Positions 44,915 through 55,324 of a DNA stretch of 64,000 bases are shown in pieces (positions within the stretch are counted from its first letter, which is position 1; the number at the start of each line of letters is the position of its first letter). The position numbers and the translations under genes are program-made. The notes beneath the pieces are model-generated. The model was not told the origin of the DNA. It did not search any database and saw only the letters and a list, made by a program, of their open reading frames with translations. This stretch comes from Xanthomonas albilineans (GTDB taxonomy: Bacteria; Pseudomonadota; Gammaproteobacteria; Xanthomonadales; Xanthomonadaceae), in assembly GCF_002939705.1 (NCBI RefSeq), contig NZ_MDCB01000008.1, forward strand, positions 62,001-126,000, written 5' to 3'.

Positions 44915-45195
44915 CACAGCGTTTGCCCGAGGGCGCGCTGGTGTCGCGCATCGCCGAGGCCATCGACCACGTCGTAGCAAATGGGCGTACCCGCGCTAGT
45001 ACCGAAAACAGCCACTGACTGACACGGCCTGCGGGATCGCCTGGACAGCCACCGCCGTGCGCGTGGCACACGGCAATATGGTTCGCGGCAGGTTCGACGG
45101 CGACAGGCTCTCCACCACCTGATCAGAAGCGACATCGCGCTCGATGTTCTCGCACGCACAGTGTGCACCCAGCACCGACCATGTCTGTGACCGAC

Positions 45196-46104
45196 TCAAT
45201 CGGCCTGATGCTGCAATGCCAGCAGTTCGTCTTCGTCAAAACCGGCCAGCAGGCGCGCCTGCAGATTGAACGGACCGTGCAGGTAACCGCCAGCGTATTC
45301 GCGCAGCAGCCCGGCGAAGCGTGCGCGAGGCTCGATCCCCGCGCGTTCGCAATACCAGCGGTACCAGCGCGAACCAGCAGCGACATGCGCCACTTCCTCG
45401 CGCAGGATCAGTTCCAGAATCTGCGCAGTGGCCTCATCGCCGAGCGCGCGCAATTTGGCGATCATGCCTGGGGTCACATCCAACCCGCGCGCCTCCAGCA
45501 CCCGCGGCACCAGCGCCATCCGCGCCAGACCATCATGTGCGGTCTTCTCGCACATCTCCCACAGACCGTTATGCGCGGGGAAATCGCCATAGGCATGCCC
45601 CAGCGCGTGCAGGCGGTCGCGCAACAGTACGAAGTGGCGCGACTCGTCATCCGCTACCGCCACCCAATCGGCATAGAACGCCGTCGGCAGGCCGCGGAAA
45701 CGATACACCGCATCCCAGGCCAGATCGATCGCGTTGAGTTCGATATGCGCGATGGCATGAACGAAGGCAGCGCGGCCCTCGGGACTACCGAGCCCACGCC
45801 GCGGCAACGCACGCGGATGCACCAGCAACGGGCGCTCCGGCCGCCCTGGCATACGCATCGGTTCGGGCGTCGGCGTTGTGGCCGATATCGCCAGTTCACC
45901 GTTGCGCCAGGCCGCTGCATAACGCTGGGTCAAAGCCACTTTCTCGGCCGGATCGGCCGCATCCAGGCAAACGCGGGCGGCGCGGTATAGATCGCCGGTC
46001 ACGGCATCGCAGGTGCATACCACACCCTCGCCATACGGCGCGAGCAGACCGACAGGCACCACCGCACGATCCACCGCAGCGGCAGCGTCATGGCGCTCAG
46101 GCAC
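45196..46104 (-). CDS. DUF455 ferritin-like protein
   Basis: 302 aa if it starts at the GTG 46104, which overlaps the purF stop by 8 bp; an ATG at 46125 is an alternative deeper in purF. Likely di-iron ligands sit in helices: [27 protein letters not shown], and [18 protein letters not shown]455 resembles tRNA-hydroxylase and rubrerythrin-type four-helix bundles but has no established reaction. It is the last gene of the folC-SPOR-cvpA-purF run. Confidence 0.85.
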   Translation of the reverse strand: MPERHDAAAAVDRAVVPVGLLAPYGEGVVCTCDAVTGDLYRAARVCLDAADPAEKVALTQRYAAAWRNGELAISATTPTPEPMRMPGRPERPLLVHPRALPRRGLGSPEGRAAFVHAIAHIELNAIDLAWDAVYRFRGLPTAFYADWVAVADDESRHFVLLRDRLHALGHAYGDFPAHNGLWEMCEKTAHDGLARMALVPRVLEARGLDVTPGMIAKLRALGDEATAQILELILREEVAHVAAGSRWYRWYCERAGIEPRARFAGLLREYAGGYLHGPFNLQARLLAGFDEDELLALQHQAD

Positions 46105-47563
46105 GGCGCTTGCGCTTGGCCTCATCCGAGCGCAACTGCATGATGCGCTCGAAATAGTCCGGTTCAATACCCGTCGTGTAGTGGCCGTTGAAACAGGAGG
46201 AATCGAACGTTTTCAGTTCTGGATTCCCCTCGCGCACGGCCGTCTCCAGATCCTCCAGATCCTGGTAGATCAACCAGTCGCACCCCAGAAACTCCTGCAC
46301 TTCCTCTTCGCTGCGACCATGCGCGACCAGTTCGTCGGCGGCCGGCATGTCAATGCCGTAGATGTTGGGATAGCGCACCGGCGGTGCGGCGCTGGCCAGG
46401 TAGACCTTGCGTGCGCCGGCTTCGCGCGCCATCTGCACGATCTGCCGGCTGGTGGTGCCGCGCACGATCGAATCGTCCACCAGCAGCACCACACGGTTGC
46501 GGAACTCCAGATGGATCGGGTTGAGTTTGCGGCGCACCGACTTCACCCGCTCGCCCTGCCCCGGCATGATGAACGTGCGGCCGATATAGCGATTCTTGAC
46601 GAAGCCCTCGCGGTACTTCACTCCGAGCACGTTGGACATTTCCAGTGCGGCATCGCGCGAGGTGTCCGGGATCGGGATGATGGTGTCGATGTCGTGGTCC
46701 GGCCGCAGGCGCAGGATCTTCTCGCCCAACTTCATGCCCATGCGCATGCGCGCCTTGTGCACCGAGACGTTATCGATCATCGAGTCCGGGCGGGCGAAGT
46801 ACACGTATTCGAAGATGCAGGGCGTGTGCTGGGTGGGCAAGGCACAGACTTCGGAGAACAGTTCGCCGCGACCGGTAATGACCAGGGCCTCGCCGGGCCG
46901 CACATCGCGCACGCGGGCAAAGCCAAGAATGTCCAGTGCCGAGGATTCTGACGCGACGATATACTCATCGCCCTCCACGCCCGCGCGCTTGCCCAACACC
47001 AGCGGGCGGATGCCGTGCGGATCGCGGAACGCGACCAACCCCAGGCCCAGCACCACACTGACCACCGCATAGCCGCCCTTGCAGCGACGATGCACGCCGG
47101 CCACCGCGCGGATCGCCGCTTCCGGGGTCAACATGCGCTGCGCGTCCAGCTCGTAGGCGAACACGTTCAACAGCACTTCGCTGTCCGAGTCGGTGTTGAT
47201 GTTGCGACGGTCGGCTTCGAACACCTGCTGGCGCAACGCCTCGGTGTTGATCAGATTGCCGTTGTGGGCCAACGCGATACCGTAGGGCGAGTTGACGTAG
47301 AACGGCTGTGCCTCGTCCATCCCTTCCGAGCCGGCGGTGGGATAGCGACAGTGGGCGATGCCGACACGTCCTTCCAGCACCGCCATGCGTTTCTCGTCGA
47401 AGACATCGCGCACCAGGCCGTTGGCCTTCTGCACGCGCAGCCGAGTACCATCGGCAGTGGCGATGCCCGCCGCGTCCTGACCACGATGCTGCAACACGGC
47501 CAAGCCGTCATAGAGTTGCCCGGCCACATTCTGGTTGCCGACGATTCCGACGATGCCACACAT
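46097..47563 (-). CDS. purF: Amidophosphoribosyltransferase
   Basis: 488 aa. The N-terminal nucleophile Cys2 ([19 protein letters not shown]) is exposed after Met removal, and the PRPP motif is [19 protein letters not shown]. It makes phosphoribosylamine from PRPP and glutamine, the first step of purine synthesis. No Cys-rich Fe-S set like Bacillus PurF and no propeptide: it is the E. coli type. It follows cvpA by 28 bp. The basic tail is EAKRKRRA. Confidence 0.97.
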   Translation of the reverse strand: MCGIVGIVGNQNVAGQLYDGLAVLQHRGQDAAGIATADGTRLRVQKANGLVRDVFDEKRMAVLEGRVGIAHCRYPTAGSEGMDEAQPFYVNSPYGIALAHNGNLINTEALRQQVFEADRRNINTDSDSEVLLNVFAYELDAQRMLTPEAAIRAVAGVHRRCKGGYAVVSVVLGLGLVAFRDPHGIRPLVLGKRAGVEGDEYIVASESSALDILGFARVRDVRPGEALVITGRGELFSEVCALPTQHTPCIFEYVYFARPDSMIDNVSVHKARMRMGMKLGEKILRLRPDHDIDTIIPIPDTSRDAALEMSNVLGVKYREGFVKNRYIGRTFIMPGQGERVKSVRRKLNPIHLEFRNRVVLLVDDSIVRGTTSRQIVQMAREAGARKVYLASAAPPVRYPNIYGIDMPAADELVAHGRSEEEVQEFLGCDWLIYQDLEDLETAVREGNPELKTFDSSCFNGHYTTGIEPDYFERIMQLRSDEAKRKRRA

Positions 47564-47591
47564 TTGAACACTCTCCGCAGCACGAATGCCG

Positions 47592-48344
47592 CTATTGGGA
47601 AGGTGGCCGTGCCTGGCCGTTGGATTGGACCCATGCCGGGTCGCGCACTGCCGGACGCGCCTGCGCCGGGTCGATGTTCGCAGGCATCAGCCGCGACGAA
47701 TCGCTCCCAGCCGGGGCGGACCGCGCCCCGGAACGACCCAAGGCCTTGGACATCATGTCCTGCATCGCACTCGCCTGCAGGGCATTGTGCACGGTGGCAT
47801 TATCGCCCGCCGCAGGCATGTTGCCCAAATCCATCTTCGACATGTTGAGTTGCGGTAATTGCGACATGTTCAACTGCGGCATGCGCCAGTCCGGCAATTG
47901 CGCGCGCATCCAGCTCACGCCGGGGCTCAGCACCGGCAGCAGGATCGATTGACGCCACTGCGGTTCGCGGGTCAGCGGGGTGAAGCTCATCAGCAAGATC
48001 AGCACGGCAGCGAAGAAGCCACCGCGCAGCGCACCCAGGCCAAACCCAAGTGCGCGGTCGGTACCCGAAAGCATGGTGGAACGCACCACGGTACGGATCA
48101 CCATGCCTGTGATGCCAACCACCGCCATCACCGTCACGAAGGTCAGCGCATAGCCGCCGAGATAGTAGCTCATGCTCGGATGCGGGCTGTCGGCCAGCCA
48201 ACGCCCGACATCGCCGCCGAACCGGAAGCTGGCCCAACCCGCCAGCAGCCAGGACAAGGTCCCGACCACGATGCCGACGAAACCGCGCAAGGCACCGAGC
48301 AAGGCCGAGACCAGGATCACGGCCAACAACACGATGTCGATCAT
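47592..48344 (-). CDS. cvpA: CvpA-family membrane protein
   Basis: 250 aa from the ATG at 48344. The N-terminal ~150 residues hold four membrane segments with the family start [20 protein letters not shown]. The soluble C-terminal ~100 residues are longer than E. coli CvpA (162 aa total) and contain a near repeat, [20 protein letters not shown]. CvpA affects colicin V export and envelope stress in enterics. It lies between the SPOR gene and purF as in E. coli. Confidence 0.9.
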   Translation of the reverse strand: MIDIVLLAVILVSALLGALRGFVGIVVGTLSWLLAGWASFRFGGDVGRWLADSPHPSMSYYLGGYALTFVTVMAVVGITGMVIRTVVRSTMLSGTDRALGFGLGALRGGFFAAVLILLMSFTPLTREPQWRQSILLPVLSPGVSWMRAQLPDWRMPQLNMSQLPQLNMSKMDLGNMPAAGDNATVHNALQASAMQDMMSKALGRSGARSAPAGSDSSRLMPANIDPAQARPAVRDPAWVQSNGQARPPSQ

Positions 48345-48440
48345 GCGTGCCTCCTGAGGCCAGGCAGCTTGATCGCACCGATCGCGTACCACGTTTGCCT
48401 TCCCTGGAACATGCAGGCAACTCCATGGGCCGCAGCCCGA

Positions 48441-49538
48441 TCAAGGATGTGGACGTACCATACCGCTGATACCGACCTTTGCCGCGACCTGCACGCGCAA
48501 CTGCTCGGCATCGGCACGGTTGGCGACCGGCCCGACCCGGACCCGGCTCAAGGTGCCCTTGTCGGTGCGGACCTGCTCGACGAAGGCGCTGAAGCCGGCC
48601 GCGCGCACCTTATCGCGCAGGGCATCGGCGTCTTCGCTCTTGGCAAACGCGCCCAGTTGGACGGCGAAACCGGTGCCGGAAGCGGCCGGCGCCGCCGGCG
48701 CGCTAGGTGCCGGTTTCGCCGCAACAGCAACGGCCGGCTTGGTCGGCTCGGACTTGGGTGCTTCGGACTTGGGTGCTTCGGGCTTGGGTGCTTCGGGCTT
48801 GGCAGGCTCGGGCTTGGGCGACGCCGGCTTGGCTGCGACAACCGGCTTGGACTGCGGCGCCGGCAACGCCTCGGTCTTGGCCGGCGCGCTCGGCGCGGCA
48901 ACGGCAACGCTGCTGGCCGCCGACGGCGGCACGGCCTGACTGGGTGCAGCGTCCAGGGTCACCACCTGGGCATTGACATCGTTACGCACCTTGACCGCCT
49001 GCAAGCGTACCGATTCGGCCTGGGCGCGGTCGGCATAGGGGCCGATCCGTACCCGCCATGCCTGGCGCCCGCCAAGCATGGTCGCCTCGCGGAAACCCGG
49101 CAAATGCGCCTGTTTGAGCCGCGCGACCACCGCATCGGCATCGGCCGGGGTGGCGTAAGCGCCGAAATTGACCGCGTAATTGCCCGCAGCCACGCTCGGC
49201 GGCAGCGGTTGCGCGGCACTGCCGGTGGCCGGAGTGGCCAGATCGGCGGCATCGGGATTGTCCTGCACCGGCGCGGGCGCGGCGGCAGGCGCCGCCGCAG
49301 GGGTAGCGGGCGTCTGGGTCATGCCCACCGCACCGCCGCTGGGGGTGTCACCCGGAGTCACCAAGGGCAACTCTCGGGTCTCGAACTGGCCATCGGCGGG
49401 CGCGGCGGGCGCCTTCAGCGGTACGTTGGCGACCCCGCTATCGGGCGCAGGCCCCTTGACCAACATCGGCAGGAAAATCACGGCAAGCGCCACCAGGATC
49501 AGGGCGCCAATCAATCGCTGTTTCAGGACGGTATCCAC
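48441..49538 (-). CDS. SPOR-domain protein (DedD-like) with two SPOR repeats
   Basis: 365 aa from a GTG at 49538 (MDTVLKQRLIGALILVALAV). One N-terminal membrane segment, then a Pro/Ala linker, SPOR 1 at ~140-215 (NYAVNFGAYATPADADAVVA), a Lys-Pro-Glu-Ala repeat linker (~235-280; KPEAPKPEAPKSEAPKSEPT), and SPOR 2 at the C-terminus (FAVQLGAFAKSEDADALRDK). SPOR domains bind denuded glycan at the septum. E. coli DedD has a single SPOR, so the duplication is notable. It occupies the dedD position between folC and cvpA. Confidence 0.9.
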   Translation of the reverse strand: MDTVLKQRLIGALILVALAVIFLPMLVKGPAPDSGVANVPLKAPAAPADGQFETRELPLVTPGDTPSGGAVGMTQTPATPAAAPAAAPAPVQDNPDAADLATPATGSAAQPLPPSVAAGNYAVNFGAYATPADADAVVARLKQAHLPGFREATMLGGRQAWRVRIGPYADRAQAESVRLQAVKVRNDVNAQVVTLDAAPSQAVPPSAASSVAVAAPSAPAKTEALPAPQSKPVVAAKPASPKPEPAKPEAPKPEAPKSEAPKSEPTKPAVAVAAKPAPSAPAAPAASGTGFAVQLGAFAKSEDADALRDKVRAAGFSAFVEQVRTDKGTLSRVRVGPVANRADAEQLRVQVAAKVGISGMVRPHP

Positions 49539-49607
49539 GGAAAAATTGGGGGAGCGGCATGGCGGAGTGCCATGGCGATTATAAGGTGCCCCTGGCATGG
49601 GACGGGA

Positions 49608-50879
49608 TCAACCGGCTGAATGCAGCCAATGCAGCGCGTCGGCCGCCGTGTGGAACGAACCGAACACCAGCACCCGGTCGCCGGGACGCGCCTGCTGCAA
49701 CGCCTGCTGCAACGCCTGCACGACGTTCTCGGCGACGACAGCAACGGCGGCGGCTGTGCCTGCAAGCCGCTCCCGCAATTGCACACCGCTCTGACCGCGC
49801 ACTCCGGACAAGCCGGCCAGATGCCAGGCATCGACCTGCCCTTCCAGCGCCTTCACCACACCGACGGCGTCCTTGTCGCCCAATGCCGCGAACACGACCC
49901 GGGTCGCGCCGACCACCGGCTGCGCTTGCAGCGATGCGGCCAGTACCCGCGCCGCCTGCGGATTGTGGCCGACGTCGACCAGCACCTCCACGCCATCGCG
50001 CATGCACGACTGCAGCCGTCCACCCAGACGCGCCGCCGCAATGCCCTCGGCGTAGGCACTACGCGGCAGGGACTTGCGCAACGCGCGCAGCGCGGCGATG
50101 GCGGTGGCGGCATTGGCCAGCTGTACCGACGCACGCAACTGCGGCAACGGCAACGACAGTTCGGTGCCGACATCGCGCCAACGCCAACGTTCGGCGTCGA
50201 GCGGTTCGTGGAAAAAATCGCTGCCGGCGCGGAGCACACTAGCGCCGATCGCATAGGCGTGACGCAGCACACTGGAGGGCGGGTCAATCTCGCCGAGCAC
50301 CAAGGGCTTCCACGGCCGTGCGATGCCGACCTTCTCCGTGCCGATCGCTTCGCGGTCGCTACCGAGCCATTCCGTGTGGTCGATGTCCACGGTGGTGATG
50401 ACCGCCACATCGGCATCGACCACGTTCACCGCATCTAGCCGGCCGCCCAGGCCCACTTCCAACACCGCCAGATCCAACCCTGACTGCTCGAAGAGCCAGA
50501 GTGCGACCAGGGTGCTGTATTCGAAATAGGTCAGCGGCGTATCGCCGCGCGCCGCTTCCACTGCCACGAAGCCGGCGATCAATTGCGCATCGCTGGCCTC
50601 CTCGCCACCGATGCGCACCCGCTCGTTGTAACGCAGCAGATGCGGGGAGGTGTAGCTACCCACCGCCCAACCGCCGGCGCGCGCGATCGACTCGATGAAG
50701 GCCACCGTCGACCCTTTACCGTTGGTGCCACCGACGGTGATGACCCGCTTGGCCGGCCGGGTCAGGCCCATGCGCGCAGCCACCGCACGCAGCCGCTCCA
50801 GGCGCATGGCGATGGCTAACGGATGTTGCTGCTCGATGTAGGTCAGCCAATCGGAGAGGGTAACAGGACTCGTGTTCAT
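49608..50879 (-). CDS. folC: Dihydrofolate synthase / folylpolyglutamate synthase
   Basis: 423 aa. Mur-ligase family ATP loop GGTNGKGSTVAFIESIARA, the omega-loop region SYTSPHLLRYNERVRIGG, and the C-terminal domain with DVGHNPQAARVLAASL. It joins glutamate to dihydropteroate and extends folate polyglutamates. Upstream neighbour is the histidine phosphatase; the SPOR gene starts 69 bp downstream. Confidence 0.95.
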   Translation of the reverse strand: MNTSPVTLSDWLTYIEQQHPLAIAMRLERLRAVAARMGLTRPAKRVITVGGTNGKGSTVAFIESIARAGGWAVGSYTSPHLLRYNERVRIGGEEASDAQLIAGFVAVEAARGDTPLTYFEYSTLVALWLFEQSGLDLAVLEVGLGGRLDAVNVVDADVAVITTVDIDHTEWLGSDREAIGTEKVGIARPWKPLVLGEIDPPSSVLRHAYAIGASVLRAGSDFFHEPLDAERWRWRDVGTELSLPLPQLRASVQLANAATAIAALRALRKSLPRSAYAEGIAAARLGGRLQSCMRDGVEVLVDVGHNPQAARVLAASLQAQPVVGATRVVFAALGDKDAVGVVKALEGQVDAWHLAGLSGVRGQSGVQLRERLAGTAAAVAVVAENVVQALQQALQQARPGDRVLVFGSFHTAADALHWLHSAG

Positions 50880-50993
50880 AGGACCGACAGGACTCGATTA
50901 TTGATGCACCGAAAATACTTGAACCGCCAAGGCCGCGCTTTGTGCTTTCGCATCACTGCGCACACCATCGCAACGCGAACGAATAGCGAGCGA

Positions 50994-51638
50994 TTACAGC
51001 GCTCGGTGCTTTGCCTCGCCAAAGAACGGCGTGTGGTGTGCGCAATCGTTCAAGCGCACCACCTCCAACTGGTCAAGATCCGGCCCTTCCAGTAGATTCA
51101 AAGTGGTCGGCGCCTGACGAAAACTCCACAGCCGTGCGATCGGTAAACCCAGCACTCGGCACAGGATCACCCGGTTGACCGCATCGTGTGCCACCACCAG
51201 CAGGGTGTCGTGTTCGCCCAGCCCCTCGGTGGCACGCGCCAGACCACGCCAGGAGCGTTCCAGCACCTGCCGTAGCGACTCCCCGCCCGGCATCAGCACG
51301 GTGTCCGGCTCTTCCCGCCAGGCGCGCAAGCGCGCCGGATCCTTGTCGTGAATCTCGCTGGCCAACAAACCCTCCCACTCACCGTGGGCGATTTCCTGCA
51401 AGTCCGGCTCGGTCTGCAACATCGCTTCGCGCTCGGCGCCCAGGGCCAAACAGGCGGTGCGCTGCGCACGCGAAAGTGGCGAGGCCACCGCACGTGACAG
51501 CGGCACCTCGCGCAGACGCGTACCCAACGCCTGGGCCTGGGCCTCGCCTACCGGGGAAAGCGGGATGTCGATCTGGCCCTGGTAGCGACCTTCGGCGTTC
51601 CACGGGGTTTCACCGTGACGGGCGAGCAAAATGCGCAT
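50994..51638 (-). CDS. Histidine phosphatase (phosphoglycerate mutase-like) family protein
   Basis: 214 aa. The catalytic RHGE is LLARHGETPWNAEGRYQGQ with phospho-His8; second arginine and proton donor in ASPLSRAQRTACLAL and EIAHGEWEGLLASE; the second His is VVAHDAVNRVILC. Relatives include cobalamin and sugar-phosphate phosphatases (CobC/GpmB type). Substrate not determinable. Preceded by a terminator for the S46 peptidase gene; folC starts 114 bp downstream. Confidence 0.9.
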   Translation of the reverse strand: MRILLARHGETPWNAEGRYQGQIDIPLSPVGEAQAQALGTRLREVPLSRAVASPLSRAQRTACLALGAEREAMLQTEPDLQEIAHGEWEGLLASEIHDKDPARLRAWREEPDTVLMPGGESLRQVLERSWRGLARATEGLGEHDTLLVVAHDAVNRVILCRVLGLPIARLWSFRQAPTTLNLLEGPDLDQLEVVRLNDCAHHTPFFGEAKHRAL

Positions 51639-51680
51639 GCGCTGAGATTCCGTTGGGGGAAAAACCGTTTCGCAAACGAA

Positions 51681-51708
51681 AACGGAGCGGCATGATACTC
51701 GCTCCGTT
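51681..51708 (-). terminator. Terminator after the S46 peptidase gene
   Basis: On minus, AACGGAGCG, loop of ten, CGCTCCGTT followed by TTCGTTTGCG. It lies ~87 bp past the stop codon. Confidence 0.7.
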
Positions 51709-51794
51709 CGTGAAAACCTGCGCGGCGCGGCTTTATCGTCACCACTGCCGGCAATGACGGCGGCAACCAGAGCGCCGCCGTCGCGCCGCCTGCA

Positions 51795-53954
51795 TCACTT
51801 GGCCAGTTTCAACTCTTTCAACAGTCGCGGTGCCGGCGCCACTTCCTGCATGATCCAGTGCACGTAGCGCGCATCGACCGCGATCATCCGGGTCATCGCC
51901 GGGTCGAACACCCAATTCGAACTCACCGACTCCCAGTTGCCGTCGAACGCCAGACCGACCAGTTTGCCGTGTGCGTCCATCACCGGCGAACCGGAGTTGC
52001 CGCCGGTGATGTCCAGGTCGGACAGGAAGTCCACCGGCACCGTGCCCAGTTGCTTGTCTTCCAGGCCACCATAGCGCTTGGCCTTGGCCGCTTGCAGCAA
52101 CGCCTTCGGCGAATCGAATGGTTCGACCCCGGTATCCTTGGCGACCACGCCGTCGAGTGTGGTGAACGGGGTGTAGAACACACCATCCTTCGGCGCATAG
52201 CCCTTGACGTTGCCGAAGGTGATGCGCAGCGAGGAGTTGGCGTCCGGGTACACGGATTCGCCCTGGCTCTTCTTGTAGTCGGCCACGGCCTGCAGATAGC
52301 GTGGACGCGCCAACAGTTCCTCGCCTTTACGGCGCTTCTGGTCGCGCTCGATCTGCAGCAACGCCGGCATCAACGCCACTGCGTAGCGCAGCGCCGGATC
52401 GTCGCTGGCCTCGAACGCGGCGCGATCGGCATGCAACCACTTCAGGCGCTCCTCGGTGCTGCCCAAGCGGGTGCCGGCCAAGCGCGTGGCGGCGGCTTGC
52501 GCGTCAGCGCCAGCCAGCCACTGATCCAGCGCCGGCAGATGCTGCGCCTTGGGCAGTTTCAGGTATTGCGCAAACCAGTAGCGCTGCAACTGGCTATCCA
52601 TCGCCGGAACATAGCGATGCTCCATCTGCTTCATCGCGCCCTCGGTCTCGGGCAGATCACGTGTTTGATAACCAGGCTCGCGCTCGGCATCCGGCTTGGC
52701 GCGTTCGATCGCCAGACGATACAGCGACACCGCACTCCCCAGCACGCCAGTGCGACGCAACTGCCCCAGCACCAGATCGCGGTCGCGGGTGGCCTTGGCC
52801 TGCTCGCTCAGCGCCAGCAGTTGCGCATGCGCCTGCAGGGCCGCGCTGCCGTCGCGCCCTTGATGTTTCAACCACTCCAGCACCGCACGCTCCTGTTCGC
52901 GTTTCTTGGCGGTGGCGTCAATGCGTTTGAAGCCTTCCAACTGGCCTTCGTAATTCTTGGCGACGTTGTTCCAACTGGCCATCGTGGCCGCGTACTTCAC
53001 CTGAATTTCCGGATCCTGTTTACCTGCCCGCTCCACCAACGCGATCAGGTCGCGATAATGGCGCGCGGCGGTGGGATAGCCCCAGTCGGCGACAGCGTCG
53101 AATTCGGCGGCCAGCGCATAACGATTGGTCCGCCCAGGGTAGCCGGCCACCATCACGAAATCGCCAGCACCCAGCGCCTGGTCGGCGAAGGTCAGGAAGT
53201 GCTTGGGCTGGTAGGGCACGTTGTCCTTGGCATAGGCCGCAGGCTTGCCGTCCTTGCCGACATAAGCGCGGAAGAACGAGAAATCGCCGGTATGGCGCGG
53301 CCACATCCAGTTGTCGATGTCGCCGCCGAACTTGCCGATTCCCGACGGCGGCGCGTACACCAGGCGCACATCGCGGATTTCCAAATTACGGAACAGACGA
53401 TAGGTGTTGCCACCGGAGAAGCTGTACAGCGTACAGCGGTAACCGGCCTCCGCCTCGCACGCGGCGACCTGGGCCTTGTCGAAGTCTTCCAGCGCCTGCG
53501 TGCGCTTGAGCGCATCCTTGCCAGCGACGTCCATGGCGGCCTTGGCCTGCGTGGTGACGTCGGTGATGCGATCGAGTACGTAGATGCGTTCGTTCGGCCC
53601 AGCACTCAACTCCGCGCTGCCGATGGCGGCGTTGAAACCATCGCGGATCAGATTCTTCTGCGGGGTGGAATTGAGCTGGATCGCACCGTAGGCGCAATGG
53701 TGGTTGGTCACCACCAAGCCTTGCGGCGAGACGAAGCTGGCGGTGCAGCCACCCAGCGAAACCACAGCCCCCATTGGATCGCCGGTCAGGTCGGCCAGTT
53801 GTTGCGGCGGCAGTTTCAACCCGGCCTGCTGCAGCGGGCCAGCGATATCCGGCAACTGCTGCGGAACCCACATGCCCTCACCCGCATGGACGGAAGAGAC
53901 ACTGGCCAGGACGGCGACGACAGCAGCAGCGATAGCCCATGGAGTCGGACGCAT
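51795..53954 (-). CDS. dpp7: S46-family dipeptidyl-peptidase, DPP7 type
   Basis: 719 aa from the ATG at 53954 (MRPTPWAIAAAVVAVLASV) with a signal peptide ending at VHA-GEG. The catalytic triad is H86 (VVTNHHCAYG), D224 (WPRHTGDFSF) and S654 (ITGGNSGSPVMD). The residue equivalent to the P1-selecting position (Arg in DPP11, Gly in DPP7) is Gly672 in LAFDGNWESV, so preference for hydrophobic P1 is expected. It removes dipeptides from peptide N-termini in the periplasm. Divergent from tdh; S46 peptidases are common in Xanthomonadales and Bacteroidetes. Confidence 0.93.
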   Translation of the reverse strand: MRPTPWAIAAAVVAVLASVSSVHAGEGMWVPQQLPDIAGPLQQAGLKLPPQQLADLTGDPMGAVVSLGGCTASFVSPQGLVVTNHHCAYGAIQLNSTPQKNLIRDGFNAAIGSAELSAGPNERIYVLDRITDVTTQAKAAMDVAGKDALKRTQALEDFDKAQVAACEAEAGYRCTLYSFSGGNTYRLFRNLEIRDVRLVYAPPSGIGKFGGDIDNWMWPRHTGDFSFFRAYVGKDGKPAAYAKDNVPYQPKHFLTFADQALGAGDFVMVAGYPGRTNRYALAAEFDAVADWGYPTAARHYRDLIALVERAGKQDPEIQVKYAATMASWNNVAKNYEGQLEGFKRIDATAKKREQERAVLEWLKHQGRDGSAALQAHAQLLALSEQAKATRDRDLVLGQLRRTGVLGSAVSLYRLAIERAKPDAEREPGYQTRDLPETEGAMKQMEHRYVPAMDSQLQRYWFAQYLKLPKAQHLPALDQWLAGADAQAAATRLAGTRLGSTEERLKWLHADRAAFEASDDPALRYAVALMPALLQIERDQKRRKGEELLARPRYLQAVADYKKSQGESVYPDANSSLRITFGNVKGYAPKDGVFYTPFTTLDGVVAKDTGVEPFDSPKALLQAAKAKRYGGLEDKQLGTVPVDFLSDLDITGGNSGSPVMDAHGKLVGLAFDGNWESVSSNWVFDPAMTRMIAVDARYVHWIMQEVAPAPRLLKELKLAK

Positions 53955-54103
53955 AGAGCGGTTCCTCGAAGAAAGATGCGACAGTCTAACGGCCTCACCG
54001 GCGCTTCCCGACCGTGACCAATGGCACCCCGTACGCCGCACCGTATAGCCGGGCGGACGCGCGGCTTATACTTCGTCCTTCTCCAACCGAGCCTTGCACC
54101 GCC

Positions 54104-55135
54104 ATGGCGCAGACAATGAAGGCGCTGGTCAAGCGCGACGCAGCCAAGGGCATCTGGCTGGAACAAGTGCCGGTACCGACGCCTGGTCCCAACGAAGTCC
54201 TCATCAAACTGGAAAAAACCGCGATCTGCGGCACCGACCTGCACATCTATCTGTGGGACGAGTGGAGCCAGCGCACGATCAAGCCCGGCCTGACCATCGG
54301 CCACGAGTTCGTCGGCCGCATCGCCGAGTTGGGTGCGGCGGTCAGCGGCTACCAGCTCGGCCAGCGCGTTTCCGCGGAAGGCCATATTGTCTGCGGCCAC
54401 TGTCGCAACTGCCGCGGCGGGCGCCCGCATCTGTGTCCGAACACCCTCGGCATCGGCGTCAACGTCAACGGAGCCTTCGCCGAGTACATGGTGATGCCGG
54501 TGTCCAACCTGTGGCCGATTCCCGACCCGATTCCCTCGGAGTTGGCAGCGTTCTTCGACCCCTATGGCAACGCCGCGCACTGTGCGCTGGAATTCAACGT
54601 GATCGGCGAGGATGTGCTGATCACCGGCGCCGGCCCGATCGGCATCATCGCCGCCGGCATTTGCAAGCACATCGGTGCGCGCAACGTGGTGGTCACCGAC
54701 GTCAACGACTTTCGCCTCAAGCTGGCGGCGGACATGGGGGCCACACGCGTGGTCAACGTCGCCGATACCTCGCTCAAGGACGTGATGGCCGACCTGCACA
54801 TGGAGGGCTTCGACGTGGGCCTGGAAATGAGCGGCAACCCGCGCGCCTTCAATGACATGCTCGACTGCATGTACCACGGCGGCAAGATCGCCATGCTCGG
54901 CATCATGCCGCGTGGCGCTGGCGCCGACTGGGACAAGATCATCTTCAAGGGCCTGACCGTGCAAGGCATTTACGGTCGCAAGATGTACGAGACTTGGTAC
55001 AAAATGACCCAGTTGGTCCTATCCGGTTTTCCGCTGGGAAAAGTCCTCACCCACCAATTGACCATCGACGAATTCCAAAAAGGCTTCGACCTGATGGAAG
55101 AAGGCAAGGCCGGCAAAGTGGTCCTGAGCTGGTAA
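54104..55135 (+). CDS. tdh: L-threonine 3-dehydrogenase
   Basis: 343 aa from the ATG at 54104, or 339 from the internal ATG at 54116 ([16 protein letters not shown]). Zinc-dependent MDR: catalytic Cys42 ([17 protein letters not shown]), then GHEF, and the structural zinc site [15 protein letters not shown]; Rossmann loop [14 protein letters not shown]. It oxidises threonine to 2-amino-3-ketobutyrate with NAD+, which Kbl then cleaves. It lies 189 bp before kbl, the reverse order and wider gap than the E. coli kbl-tdh operon. Confidence 0.96.
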   Translation: MAQTMKALVKRDAAKGIWLEQVPVPTPGPNEVLIKLEKTAICGTDLHIYLWDEWSQRTIKPGLTIGHEFVGRIAELGAAVSGYQLGQRVSAEGHIVCGHCRNCRGGRPHLCPNTLGIGVNVNGAFAEYMVMPVSNLWPIPDPIPSELAAFFDPYGNAAHCALEFNVIGEDVLITGAGPIGIIAAGICKHIGARNVVVTDVNDFRLKLAADMGATRVVNVADTSLKDVMADLHMEGFDVGLEMSGNPRAFNDMLDCMYHGGKIAMLGIMPRGAGADWDKIIFKGLTVQGIYGRKMYETWYKMTQLVLSGFPLGKVLTHQLTIDEFQKGFDLMEEGKAGKVVLSW

Positions 55136-55324
55136 CGGATCGGCCGCGAGCGTGCGGCGCTGAATCTCCAAAGGCGCGGGGCGCAACGAGACACCATTCA
55201 TCGTGTCGGTGCTCGCTCAGAACCAGATCGTCGCACGAACCACAATGACGTCGGTCCAACAGTCTCTCGGCGAAAGCGCCGCCACGGTAAGATCGACGAC
55301 CCTTTTCCGCCGTGCGTGCCCGTC

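Noticed and set aside
44915-45195. Gene between lpxH and DUF455
   Set aside because: Frames on both strands lack start sites with ribosome binding, domains and consistent codon use.
48500-49000. Plus-strand Gly/Leu-rich protein opposite the SPOR gene
   Set aside because: It is the antisense of the Pro/Ala/Lys repeats in the SPOR protein linker.
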